This document shows, one piece after another, positions 11,828 to 22,859 of a stretch of DNA of 64,000 bases. Below the pieces are notes generated by a model, which had not been told where the DNA came from, made no database searches, and saw only the letters and a list, made by a program, of their open reading frames with translations. Position numbers and translations under genes: made by a program. Every line of letters begins with the position of its first letter. Positions within the stretch are counted from its first letter, which is position 1. Source of the stretch: Plazaster borealis (lineage: Eukaryota; Echinodermata; Asteroidea; Forcipulatida; Labidiasteridae); the NCBI GenBank assembly GCA_021014325.1, contig CM037464.1:4929127-4993126 (forward strand). The letters run 5' to 3'.

Positions 11828-12188
11828 TTGGTCTATGAAAAGCGTTTGTAACCGTTTGTTATAAAATGCATTATGGTTAGAAAGAGGTTTTAAAAGGAAA
11901 ATACAATGATCCACACAAATATGCCTTGAAATTGCGTGGTTTTTTCTTTTACATCGTGAACTAACACGGCACGCCATTTTGTAGAGCCAAATCTTTGGCT
12001 CCACAAAATGGCGGGCCGTGTTTGTTTGCAAAGTAAAAGGAAAACCATGCAATTTCGAGGCATATTTGTGTGGATCATTGTAATCTACTTTTAAAACATC
12101 TTTCTAACCATGCATTTTATAAAAAAACAGTTACAAACGCTTTTCATAGACCAACTCGCCCGATTCAAGCTAACGTGTCCCTTTAAGT
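11795..12188. mobile_element. Foldback (long inverted repeat) element, about 394 bp
   Basis: The left arm (ACTTAAGGGACACGTTGCCT, GAGTTGGTCTATGAAAAGCG) and right arm (CGCTTTTCATAGACCAACTC, AACGTGTCCCTTTAAGT) are complementary over about 180 bp each, with a centre at CCAAATCTTTGG (about 11990). Open frames across it are mirror artefacts. Confidence 0.85.
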
Positions 12189-12189
12189 A

Positions 12190-13905
12190 TGATTTTCGAT
12201 TTTTTGTTGTTGTTGGCCTTGGGGAAAAATCATAGAAAATGTACTTAAATAGCCTGAAAAGTATATTAAAGCCTACACCTTGTGTACATTAAATTCAATA
12301 AAAAATTCAATTTATTATAAACCTTACGTTAAAAAACATGAACACTGTTTTCCAGTGTGCTTCTTTCAATAAAAACACAGATATATTTGTAAAATAGATA
12401 AGAAGTAAATGTAGTTAAAGAATATAAAGTACTATTAAGAGAATAACTAGACGAATTACAAAGTGACAGAGTTTTTTTACAACCACCCAAAATCACAAGG
12501 GTGTCGTCCAACAAATTAAAACCACATAAAGTATGTAAAGGAGGTAGTTAAAGTACAATGAAGGCCTTCCAAAATAGTGAGTGGATGCCAGCAAACCAGT
12601 AAAAAGAGAAGAGGGACAAAAAGCAGGGGATTATTTTTTAAATTAAGAGTTGAATAGGTACATGTAGGTCAGCTCTTGTACAAGTTTTCTTCTTTTTTCC
12701 AAGGACCAAATATCATGCCCGGAACACATTTACATACTTACATGGAACTTTACATAAAACATACATACTGTATCATCATTTTTGGACCATAAACCGAAAT
12801 GAAACGGATGCGTTTCAACACTGAATTACAATGTAGTGTACATAGCCAGCCTGGTCAGTTGAAGAGAATTTTGAATGGTCCTCAGGTGTTCTGATCTAGC
12901 ATTTAACCAGCGGACTACTGTTAATGGAGAACACTGCATAGTACTTGTAGAGTGCATGTATACAAACCAAGATATCCGTAAATACAATTTGCCATTGACC
13001 TCACTTTAAAGCATGTTTTAAAACCTGAAATCACTGTGTATCCTTTAGTATCCGTAGACTTTTTTTGCTTCTGGGGAGAAATTCCATCTGAAGTTCCTGT
13101 TTTGACTCTAGACAAAGTGGACTAAGTGTAAGGGATTGATCCCCCGTTGGGTGTTCGTATCATTTATCGGCTTGCTTGGAATATCCACGCAGCAAGGAAG
13201 AGAAAGACAATTCTAAGCTCGAAGCACTAAACTGGTTCATATTGCACGAGTTGGGTCGTGAAGCAGTCCACTTATTGTGTTATCAGGTGTCTTTGAGTTG
13301 TCAGGAATTTAATTTTTCTGGCTTGCAGGTTTTCAGACTGGAATTTCAACGGTGCAACGGCCTCGGTTGCCCTGGTTTTTGGATTTGACGCCCATCTGAA
13401 TTGTTCCCGAAATCCCTGTTTTCTTTTAGAGTTGCTGCCGTCTTATGATAAGTGGCTTTACCCTTTCAAGAATGATGTGCCTCCATACGCAGTTGTTAAA
13501 GTCTACAGGTCTTTCAAGTCGTCATAAACCCCAACCTTCGGCTAAAATATTTAAAAACAGGCATGATATTCTTCCTACTTATGTCTGTTTTCCGATTTGT
13601 TGGCCCTCGGAAAAATCAGCAAATAAATAGCCTGGAAAGTCTATAAAAGCCTATACCATGTGTAGGTATTTTTTTGTAGGTCAGCCCTTGTACTCAATAA
13701 AATGTTTCTACTTTTTTCCCAAGGGCCAGGCATGATATTCTTCCTACTTTAGTCTGATTTCCGATTTCTTTTGCCCTTGGAAAAATCAGAACAATTGTGA
13801 TTAAATGTCTAATAGCCCACACCATGTGTACATATACATGTAGGTCAGCCCTTGTACTCGATAAAATATTCCAACTTTTTTCGAAGGACCAAATATCATG
13901 TCTAT
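12190..13905 (+). repeat. Three dispersed copies of a roughly 170-bp repeat
   Basis: The unit CATGATATTCTTCCTACTT ... GGAAAAATCAG ... TAGGTCAGCCCTTGTACTC ... TTTTTTCCAAGGRCCA occurs in tandem at 13560-13729 and 13730-13905. A third copy lies at 12190-12722, opened by about 350 bp of other sequence. 12723-13559 shows nothing recognisable. Confidence 0.7.
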
Positions 13906-13929
13906 TACAGGTTTCCCCAGGCTTTCGAG

Positions 13930-14290
13930 TTAACCCTAACCATGCTAAATGCAACAATACGCACCAAATGGTAAAGGTTGTTGTAATCTGTTGCATTTGG
14001 CAGTCAACTCAGATGTCATTCTTTGACTGAATTTGTTGCATTTAGCAGTCAAGTGACTTCATATTGGTGTTGCATTTTGTTGTAGTCACCACTACACTTA
14101 TGTGCATACTGTTGCATTTAGCAGGGCAAACCCCCTTTGCCCAGTCCTAACACAAACAACATGCCTGCACAATGCAACAAAATCCCTTGTTGCATTTTGT
14201 TCCTTTTGGCATGGTTCTCATTTCAACTGTGTTGCATTCTGTTGTATTTGGCAGGGTATGTGGAGGGACCCTGATGGGGGTTAGGGTTAA
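13930..14290 (-). mobile_element. TTAA-flanked MITE with CCCTAACC ends, family L, inverted copy
   Basis: Reverse complement of 8730-9084 nearly base for base, including AATGACATCTGAGTTGACTG. The two copies are about 5 kb apart in opposite orientation and could pair as a large inverted repeat. Confidence 0.85.
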
Positions 14291-14292
14291 AG

Positions 14293-14449
14293 CATCCTTA
14301 CACACTTGTGGGGTCCTAACAACAACAGAACAATGGACCCCACAAGGCAATCTCAATAGGAACAATGGACCCCATTAGGAAGTTCTTTAGAAAAGGGACA
14401 ATAGGTTTAAGAACAATGCAGGACCCCACAAACCGGATCCGTTAGGATG
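14293..14449. repeat. Inverted repeat with CATCCTTACACAC ends
   Basis: CATCCTTACACACTTGTGGG...GGACCCCACAAACCGGATCC then GTTAGGATG form an imperfect 157-bp foldback; the internal word CAATGGACCCCA occurs twice. It lies directly after the family L copy and upstream of the 14624 candidate exon. Confidence 0.6.
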
Positions 14450-14623
14450 TGTGATTAAGCTCACGGATGAGGTATCCTTGGTTTCATTACCAGAAATAAA
14501 CGTATAATGATGATGCCAGGTGAATTGTGCCAGTATACTTACATAATAAAGGAAATCATTCATGATATGCAATATTTAATTTGTTAACTTATTCATCTTT
14601 CTTTGTTTCTTTGTGTTATGCAG

Positions 14624-14767
14624 TTTTTGAAGTTCCCGTCAACCCTGGCCCTCGACAGCAGCACACACACATCCTTGGTGTACTCAGGGAAGAAACGAGG
14701 GGAGGACGGGCAGAGAGGGGAATTAAGGATAACTCAGCAGAAAATTCGAAATGCCTTTTTAGAAGAG
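14624..14767 (+). CDS. Candidate stem-region exon of the GT7 glycosyltransferase gene
   Basis: A 144-nt open block lies between a pyrimidine-rich acceptor (TTTCTTTGTGTTATGCAG) and a donor (AGAAGAG|GTAAAAA). Read with two bases finishing a split codon it gives 48 hydrophilic, basic codons (VNPGPRQQHTH near the start, SKCLFRRG at the end) and leaves one base, exactly the phase the exon at 30684 needs. Another frame is also open, so the frame choice rests on that phase match. The sequence has no recognisable motif, as expected for the poorly conserved Golgi stem. It could belong to another transcript or be a chance open block. The exon with the transmembrane anchor must lie further upstream and was not found. 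Confidence 0.4.
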
Positions 14768-14878
14768 GTAAAAACTTTGTGAAGTTTTTGTTGTGAGAGT
14801 AGTTTTTGTGTGTGCTAAAGTTGCCTTGTTGGTCAACCAATAAAGAGAAACCCCAAACAGTACGTGGTGGCAGCAGTC

Positions 14879-15245
14879 TTAAAGGCACTGAACACGTTTG
14901 GTAATTGTCAAAGACCAGTGTTCTCACTTGGTGTATCCCAACATATGCATGAAATAACAAGCCTGTGAAAATTTGGGCTCAATTGGTCATTGAAGTTGCA
15001 AGAAAATGATGAAAGTAAAAAACACCCTTGTTGTACATTTGTGTGCTTTCAGATAGGAATAAAAACTTCTTGTAAGAAGTTTTTATTATTTTAGTGAGAC
15101 ATTTCCTCTTTCTTAAAAACTACGTTACTTCAGAGGGAGTCGTTTCCTACAATGTTTTATCAACAGCTCTCTGTTGCTTGTTACCAAGTAAGTTTTTATG
15201 CTAATATTTGTTTTGAGTCATTACCAAACGTGTACGATACCTTTA
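14879..15245 (+). mobile_element. TTAA-flanked MITE, family A
   Basis: Full copy starting TTAAAGGCACTGAACACG and ending GTACGATACCTTTA, with the internal hairpin AACTTCTTGTAAGAAGTT. It begins 112 bp after the donor of the 14624 candidate exon. Confidence 0.82.
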
Positions 15246-15489
15246 CCCCTTTTGAGACCATTCATTTCTGTATAATCATCACCATACGACCAGACATGGC
15301 TAATAATATTGTTAAGTTTTTGACACAATATTTTTTTTTAAGTGTCTGAAAAAAATAAGATGAAACAGACATTCATAAGAAGTAACTAAAATAAATAGTA
15401 CACTTGCGGGTACATAAATATGTGTACATGGTTGTACCCGCAAGTTTACTATCTTATTTGTCCACACCATGCAAAGCTTCAAACAACAC
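15246..15489. other. Short unclassified stretch with a hairpin
   Basis: CACTTGCGGGTAC...GTACCCGCAAG (about 15400-15446) can form an 11-bp stem; CACACCATGCAAAGCTTCAA near the right end resembles the 3' end of the hammerhead-family retroposons. It may be a diverged relative. Confidence 0.35.
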
Positions 15490-17554
15490 TTAAAGGGTGT
15501 GTACAACATTGATAAGAATGAAAATATAAATGCTCACAGATTTGCACATAACTCACATGGTATAAAGATGGTCATGGTAGAAAACTTCCCTTGAAATAGT
15601 TTTGCTTGAAATGCTATAGTTTTACGAAATGAGTAAAATAATAGTATTTATCCCGATAAATTCCGATGTTTGAAAAAAAGTTAAAACACATAAGGTTTTT
15701 TTTCACTGTTTTCTTGTGACTCCGAAGACCGATTTAGCTTAAACTTTCACAGCCAAGGTATTAGCCAGCGATGCGTCCGGGCGTCTTTTGGACGCCCTAT
15801 TTCATTTTTGGACACCCTGAAAAACTGTCGGACGCCCTTGAAGACGCCCTGTTTAATTGGCCATGTAAATTTTTCGTACACTATACAGTAATATTACATC
15901 CGAATACCAGTGTTGTAAGGCTGTGCCGGTACATGGTTAACCGACCGATCATCGGTTTACATTTTTTACGGTTCGGATTTACGTAAAGAAATTCACTCAA
16001 AAGTGCCGCGAAACGATGAACACATGTCATAACGATCACGATGTATACACAACGCACGATCCCGTGCCACACACAAGCATAATCGTTTCCAATTTATAGG
16101 CTTGTAGTCTTTGGTATCTCGTTACTTTGCGTGCGACAATAAATGCAAGAAACATTGAACGCTAGAGGGCGTTTCACAAAATTCGATAGCGCGAGAGTAA
16201 ACGCCCTCTATTGGTGAAATGACACGATAGCATACAAAACCAAGTTACAAACGCCTTGATCAAAGACTTGACGTGTCTGCGCATGCTCGGGAAAAGCGGT
16301 TATTCCCCCGAAATTGCAATATCATCATCGCTGGTGCGCTCTGAAACCATTATACAGCATTGTCGTCGCTGGTACGCACGCACATTCTGTCGACAGCATG
16401 GTCAACGGAGCACAGTTCCGTGGAAATTTTAGCTTGTTTACGAAAAACTACAGAACGTGTGGGCTTCATTGTACAAAAATGACCAATTTAGGATACCCTT
16501 GATGAACAAAAAGAGCATTTTACTGTATAATGTAAGATTTTTTCTTCTTGATTTTGTTTTGTTTTGTTGTTTTGGGGGGTTTATTTTGCGGGGTGATTGC
16601 GCGAAGTCAAAATGCTTTGTTGAAGACGCATCGTTTTTGGATCACATGTATGCGCGGTTGTGTTAACGATGTTTTTAAACTCGAAAATGTTGTTTATGAA
16701 ACGGACGGTAACACGTGTAACCGACCGTTTCGGAAACGGTTACACGTTTACGACTACACTATTCTGGCTGGTCGGCACAAACCAGTTCTAAAAATAAAAC
16801 GACCAGCACTTAACATTGTCGAACGGGGAAAAAAAATCTGGCGATCCTTTTTTGTATTAAATGTTAGACCCAGACACTCTAACCAAGCCCAACGATACTC
16901 CTATAGATCCAATTACGTCTTATCTTAATCATCTGCAGTTCGTTATACATTGTTTTAGTTTGTAATACTTTGCTTCACTCAAAAACTAAGCCGCCTGCGT
17001 TGTGTCTTGGTGGTTTTGTGACCTGGTTTTGTGACCCTTAGGAGTGGGTATTGTATTATATTTAAACATGGAAAGTGTATAAATGACATGTGCTGCCTTA
17101 TAGTTTACGGTTTGTTAATGAAAGATATAATTTATCAGTATCTTATTTATGCAAATTGTTTCATCGGTTTTAGTTTTTTTTTTTTTAAGGGTAACTGAAC
17201 TTATTCAATAAAGATAGTATTGTTTTAATTAATAACCCCCCCTCCCCCCCCCCAAATTAAATTCCTACCTACTACCCTATTTTTTTCTGACCCGTTACGC
17301 CAAAATAACAATTTGTGTAGTGTCTAGAACCCTTAAAATATGTAAATATTTTCCGAAAGGGTTGCACCCCTGGACTCGCTGCTAAAAATTTGGACACCCT
17401 GTTTTTCAAACCAGTCAAATTTGGACACCCTATTTTCAAATCCTGGCTAAAAGCTTGTTCACAGGTTTGTTATTTCATGTACATGTACATGTTGGATCAC
17501 ATCGAGTTTGGATACAGGTGTTTGGCAATTACCAATGTTGTACACACCCTTTAA
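15490..17554 (+). mobile_element. MITE family Q split by a 1.7 kb element
   Basis: Left part 15490-15753 and right part 17458-17554 together match the complete copy at 38294-38645. The break is a target site of a CAAG-ended transposon. Confidence 0.78.
15754..17457. mobile_element. 1.7 kb CAAG-ended DNA transposon, non-autonomous, 8-bp target repeat
   Basis: Ends CAAGGTATTAGCCAG and CTGGCTAAAAGCTTG are imperfect inverted repeats, flanked by TTCACAGC (15746-15753) and TTCACAGG (17458-17465). Joining the flanks restores family Q. Subterminal repeats of GGACGCCCT/GGACACCCT occur at least four times at the left end (15775-15860) and twice at the right (17390-17435), as transposase-binding arrays would. 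Inner hairpins include CGTGTAACCG...CGGTTACACG (about 16713-16746) and AGAGGGCGTTT...AAACGCCCTCT. The longest open frame (16548-16928) has no recognisable transposase motif. Confidence 0.75.
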
Positions 17555-17579
17555 ACAGACATTCGTTTTGTTTCAGAAA

Positions 17580-18832
17580 TGTACTATGTTAACATGGGAA
17601 ACATTGGAAAAGGTCAATTCAGAACGTGACCTTTGCTCTGACCTTTTTGTTTGAGTGGAAGATAGGTCAGATCTTGCAGCCGTTTGTGGCTGCTATGGGG
17701 GAAGATAGGTCAGATCTTGCAGCCGTTTGTGGCTGCGATGGGGAACATAGGTCAGATCTTGCAGCCGTTTGTGGCTGCTATTGGGGAAGATAGGTCAGAT
17801 CTTGCAGCCGTTTGTGGCTGCTATTGGGGAAGATAGGTCAGATCTTGCAGCCGTTTGTGGCTGCTATTGGGGAAGATAGGTCAGATCTTGCAGCTGTTTG
17901 TGGCTACTATAGGGGAAGATAGGTCAGATCTTGCAGCCGTTTGTGGCTGCTATGGGGGAAGATAGGTCAGATCTTGCAGCTGTTTGTGGCTGCTATTGGG
18001 GAAGATAGGTCAGATCTTGCAGCTGTTTGTGGCTGCTATGGGGGAAGATAGGTCAGATCTTGCAGCCGTTTGTGGCTGCTATGGGGGAAGATAGGTCAGA
18101 TCTTGCAGCCGTTTGTGGCTGCTATGGGGGAAGATAGGTCAGATCTTGCAGCCGTTTGTGGCTGCGATGGGGGAAGATAGGTCAGATCTTGCAGCCGTTT
18201 GTGGCTGCGATGGGGGAAGATACAGTAGGTCAGATCTTGCAGCCGTTTGTGGCTGCTATGGGGGAAGATAGGTCAGATCTTGCAGCCGTTTGTGGCTGCT
18301 ATGGGGGAAGATAGGTCAGATCTTGCAGCCGTTTGTGGCTGCTATGGGGGAAGATAGGTCAGATCTTGCAGCCGTTTGTGGCTGCGATGGGGGAAGATAG
18401 GTCAGATCTTGCAGCCGTTTGTGGCTGCTATGGGGGAAGATAGGTCAGATCTTGCAGCCGTTTGTGGCTGCGATGGGGGAAGATAGGTCAGATCTTGCAG
18501 CCGTTTGTGGCTGCGATGGGGGAAGATACAGTAGGTCAGATCTTGCAGCCGTTTGTGGCTGCTATGGGGGAAGATAGGTCAGATCTTGCAGCCGTTTGTG
18601 GCTGCTATGGGGGAAGATAGGTCAGATCTTGCAGCCGTTTGTGGCTGCTATTGGGGAAGATAGGTCAGATCTTGCAGCCGTTTGTGGCTGCTATGGGGGA
18701 AGATAGGTCAGATCTTGCAGCCGTTTGTGGCTGCGATGGGGGAAGATAGGTCAGATCTTGCAGCCGTTTGTGGCTGCTATGGGCATGTTGGTACAAGCCG
18801 GTTTCTGGCCGCTATGGTCTCAAAAGGGTTAA
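17580..18832 (-). mobile_element. TTAACC-ended MITE (family K) expanded by a 43-bp minisatellite
   Basis: Flanks read AAAAGGTCAATTCAGAACGT on the left and CATGTTGGTACAAGCCGGTT, GCCGCTATGGTCTC and GGGTTAA on the right. They match, in reverse, the ordinary copy at 54337-54615, which has only one unit of the internal segment. Confidence 0.75.
17657..18784 (+). repeat. 43-bp minisatellite, about 26 units
   Basis: Unit GAAGATAGGTCAGATCTTGC, AGCCGTTTGTGGCTGC, TATGGGG repeats with 43-bp period and very few changes (TAT/CGAT, C/T in AGCYGTTTG). Each unit holds a perfect hairpin GCAGCC-GTTTGT-GGCTGC. Two units with an extra CAGTA-type 5-bp insert (18221 and 18527) are 306 bp apart, so a seven-unit block was duplicated. 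The period is not a multiple of three and the array is not coding. Confidence 0.95.
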
Positions 18833-19599
18833 GCCCTTTTCAAATTACAGAGCAGATTCCTATAGGAAATAAAATCCCTGGACGCTCCCGGGGAGTTTCA
18901 CACTCAATGCAGTTTTTCCTGGTGTTTCTGATTCACATAGCAAGCACCCTTGTTTACAGAATTCCTCAGGCTTGCCTGCTACAGTGATTAAGTTCACTGA
19001 TCATTGGTTTCACTACGAGAATGTCTCGTATTTCGTAGGGACAACCCAAAAGGATGATGGTTGCCTCTTTGAGTTTTGTAGCCTCTGTGAATATTTTGAT
19101 TTTTGTTTTTCTGATGCAAATTTACTTTGGCAACTAATGAAGATGGCTTCAGCGTATCGTTGTAAAAATGTTGGCAGCTGAAATATGTTCATGAAGGAAG
19201 TGTGATTGCCTGTGATAACTTTGGTTGCCTTCTTGCACATTATGTGACTTTATTTGGGCAACCAGAATGGTGGCTACAGGATGTACATACATTGTATGTA
19301 CATGTTGTATCCTTGTAATAAAAAAACATGGTAGCTGTGTGCCAAAACATGTGTCTCGATTTTGCACAAATAACGTACACGTTTGACGTTTTTAGTGACA
19401 ATTTCAAACTCGTGTGTAAAGTAAGTGCTCCGACTCCAAGGCCCAATTCTTCCCGATTTTTCAAAGACATACTCAATGTGTTTTTGATTTTAAAAGGCAC
19501 ACACTTGAACCTGAAAATACTAGCCATCTCTGAATTTACATGGGAGCCTTTTGTTGTCCCTTTCAGCTACGGTTTGGTTTACAAACACAGTATTGCTCT

Positions 19600-20010
19600 G
19601 GTGTTTGATTTCTCAGGAGTTATCCTGATTTCAAGATGTTCTCAAGAATTTCCTTGAGCCTTCAAACTTTCTTGAAAAAAGAAAGCAATCACCAAAAGGG
19701 AGAAAGAAATTGTCCACATCTGTCCAAACCTGTAGTTTTGTAATTTCTGGTGATGCACAGAGCCTGTAAGCCTCCTGAATTGTAACATCTGCAGAGTTTC
19801 CAGCTGCCGATTTCACGAAACTCTACGCAACTGCGTTAAGTCCACTTGCGCAACATTTATCGCTGAAGTTGTGCACCACTAACACAAGAAATCTTGCGGA
19901 AGTGGACGTTCGCAGTCGCGTAAAGTTTCGTGAAATCGGCTGCATGTCTGGATGAAAGGCAAACCCAGACTTGGAATCTATTTTTCAGGATTTTTTTTTA
20001 CTTTCATCAA
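19600..20010 (+). repeat. Dispersed repeat (family V) around the foldback at 19803
   Basis: CAAACCTGTAGTTTTGTA, CCTCCTGAATTGTAACATCT and CTATTTTTCAGGA occur in the same order at 58372-58625. The nature of the repeat is unknown. Confidence 0.6.
19803..19943. mobile_element. Foldback MITE with GCCGATTTCACGAAAC ends
   Basis: GCCGATTTCACGAAACTCTA pairs with TAAAGTTTCGTGAAATCGGC; arms continue through ACTGCG and GTCCACTT. It interrupts a dispersed repeat whose other copy is at 58372-58625. Confidence 0.8.
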
Positions 20011-20807
20011 ATTTCTTCCCTGATAGCTGCGCCATGAGTGTACATGAAATTTCATTAGATTCATGCAGTATTGCATTCATACAGCATTGTCAACAGCCGC
20101 AGCGTCGAATTATTTTAATCAAATTATGCAGTCTCGTTAATTTTTTTGTGATTATTTTTAATTTTTATCAGCATGCCAAAGCTGTACAATGTATTTAGGC
20201 CTATGGCATGCACACTTGTGGCTTTTCATTGAGATTAATTTGGGCCCCCCTCGTCACATGCTTAGCAACCGCCCGTGGGGTTGGCCAATGTTTGGTAAAT
20301 AATTGATTTAATCATGCGGAGGCTGCATGCATTGAATATGATCTCTCTCGGTTACAGATTCAATACAATGTCCACCTCATGTACCGTGGAAAGTGTATTA
20401 TAGATCTTTATTAAACTCACATAGACTGCACCTGTGCCCAACAAACCATGAATGATTATTGCAAGCACTTTTATGTACATGGGTCTTTCCAGAAATAAGG
20501 GGGCCAAAGCGTGACATGGTGTTATATCTCAAAAGATAATGTACTTTCTATATTCTTTGCATGTTTAAGTGGTGGGGATAGCTCATACGTTAAATGTATA
20601 ACTTCAATTCCCCAAACCGGATTTTTTGTTTTCATATATGATCCAAAACTATCCATCACACTGTAACGGAGACACCTGTGTCTCAGTTTCCTGTTACAGT
20701 GGGAACTCGTGACTTTTTTTTACCATAAATTAGTAGGTTTTCATTGAAAATTTAAATTTCAAAAGGTAATATGTAAACATCATTGGTATACTGTAATTCA
20801 GCTATTT

Positions 20808-21016
20808 TTGCTTTCAGATAGGAATAAAAACTTCTTGTAAGAAGTTTTTATTATTTTAGTGAGAAATTACCTCTTTCTCAAAAACTACGTTACTTCAGAG
20901 GGAGTCGTTTCCTACAATGTTTTATACTATCAACAGCTCTCCATTGCTTGTTACCAAGTAAGTTTTTATGCTAATATTTGTTTTGAGTCATTACCAAACG
21001 TGTACAATACCTTTAA
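20808..21016 (+). mobile_element. MITE family A, right half only
   Basis: Starts abruptly in the middle (CTTTCAGATAGGAATAAAAA) and runs to the right end GTACAATACCTTTAA. The left half is missing. Confidence 0.75.
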
Positions 21017-21734
21017 ATAAAACCACTGTACACATGTTCAATGTCTTCCATGCCTTCCATGCCACCCTAAGGTTGTCGCAAAAGTTGGTCAAATCACATC
21101 TGCGTGACTGTTACAATAATAAGTCAGATCAACATTGTCAGTTTTCTAATAACTGGTCCTTCTATTCAATGTGCTATATAAAACGGCTATCGGTGACGGG
21201 CTGGGCTAGTCACAACCATCGTTGACTGTCGTGTATATTTGATCACAGATACATGTAGGCAAACTATGGTTAACTTTGGTCTTCGTGGTCCTTGCTCCAA
21301 ATTGAAGATTAGACCTGTTGTAATACCCAAGCAAAAACACATTCACACCGGCCTTTTAAACCATGGCCTGGTGTTTTACATACTGTACCCCTCTTTAACA
21401 ATTCCGATCGTGACACTGTCCAATGTTAGGGACTTTGTGTGAGACTTTAAGAGCAAACCTAAATATCAGGTTTGACATAATTTATGTGATGCATAATTCA
21501 CCCATTTTTGTAGCATGTCATTTTTCTTGGATTCTTTCATGGTACATACATACACATGTTCATGTACATACATGTCATGCACATTATGTATGACGAGTAT
21601 GCAGATGTAGGCAAGAATTTGGTCAGTGGGTAGAGTTTGAAGGCAAATTGCCATAATTTGGGCCAAGTTAACCGTGGAAAGTTGTTGTCAACATTTGTGT
21701 GGGACATGTATAGGGACTGTAAAGGTTAAGTCCA

Positions 21735-22110
21735 AATGTATGCGTTTTTGCTTGAAGTCTGAAACAATCTCAAGTGACGTGAAATGTAATACAAACAATT
21801 TGTGCCTCTGTTTACTTCATGTGCAGAGAGGTGCGTAGCGTACTGTCATATTCTTGACTGCAGTTCTTGCTTCATTGATTGAGTGGCAACCTCTCGAGAT
21901 TGAGTTTTGGGATTTGTATGATTTGCAAATGTATGTGTTTTTGCTTGATGTCCGAAACAATATCTCAAGTGACATGAAATGTAATACAAACAATTTGCAC
22001 CTCTGTTTATATTATGTGCAGAGGTGCGTAGCCGTACTGTCATATTCTTGACTGCAGTTCTTGCTTGATTGATTGAGTGGCGACCGCTCGAGTATGAGTT
22101 TTATTTTGGG
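21735..22110 (+). repeat. Tandem duplication, two units of about 190 bp
   Basis: Units start AATGTATGCGTTTTTGCTTG (21735) and AATGTATGTGTTTTTGCTTG (21928), and share GTCATATTCTTGACTGCAGT and TGATTGAGTGGC. No gene seen. Confidence 0.85.
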
Positions 22111-22481
22111 ATTTCAGTTCAGTAAGTTTCAATTCAAATGTAAAAAACGTGCTGAAATTTTTCTTCCGGATGAGAAATAACTACATTATTGTGGAATTCC
22201 TGGGGGGATGTGGGTCAGAGTGATAAAGCCATACAGGGGGAAAACAATTCAAAGGGGGACTTTTGGTTCTGTGGAACTAAGTTTTGATATCGAGTGATAG
22301 CAACAACAACAGTTTTTTTTAAGGCCGGGATGATGTCTGGGGTCTTTCAAAATATTTCAGGGGTAGGGAGGCCGGTGGACGGGGGATGGAAGGGGTGGGG
22401 GGGGGGAGAACTGTCAAAAAGGAGCATTTGTTGTCTGGCTCTCTTCAATGACACACTGTTCACTCCATTTTGAATGATAAA

Positions 22482-22859
22482 TTAAAGGTATTGTACACGT
22501 TTGGTAATGACTCAAAACAAATATTAGCATAAAAACTTACTTGGTAACAAGCAACGGAGAGCTGTTGATAGTATAAAACATTGTAGGAAACAACTCCCTC
22601 TGAAGTAACGTAGTTTTTGAGAAACAGGTAATTTCTCACTAAAATAATAAAAACTTCTTGCAAGAACTTTTTGCAAGAAGTTTTTATTCATATCTGAAAG
22701 CACACAAATAAGGGTGTTTTTTCTTTCATCATTTTCTTGCAACTTCGATGACCAATTGAGCCCAAATTTTCACAGGCTTGTTATTTTATGCATATGTTGG
22801 GATACACCAAGTGAGAACACTGGTCTTTGACAATTTCCAAGCGTGTTCAGTGCCTTTAA
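22482..22859 (-). mobile_element. MITE family A, reverse copy
   Basis: Reads TTAAAGGTATTGTACACG at the left and GTTCAGTGCCTTTAA at the right. The internal hairpin is extended by a partial duplication (TTGCAAGAAC then TTGCAAGAAG). Confidence 0.82.

Noticed and set aside
11717..12078. Open frames of 111 and 62 codons on the minus strand
   Set aside because: They lie on the arms of the 394-bp foldback and mirror each other.
16548..16928. 126-codon frame inside the 1.7 kb CAAG-ended element
   Set aside because: Tested for transposase features by eye (catalytic acidic residues in context, zinc finger, dimerisation patch); none recognised, so not called coding.
17657..18784. Regular repeats resembling a CRISPR array
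   Set aside because: Units are contiguous without unique spacers and the DNA is animal; it is a minisatellite.
18682..18987. 101-codon open frame through the end of the 43-bp array
   Set aside because: The period of 43 shifts the frame each unit and most of the frame is minisatellite; it is a chance product.
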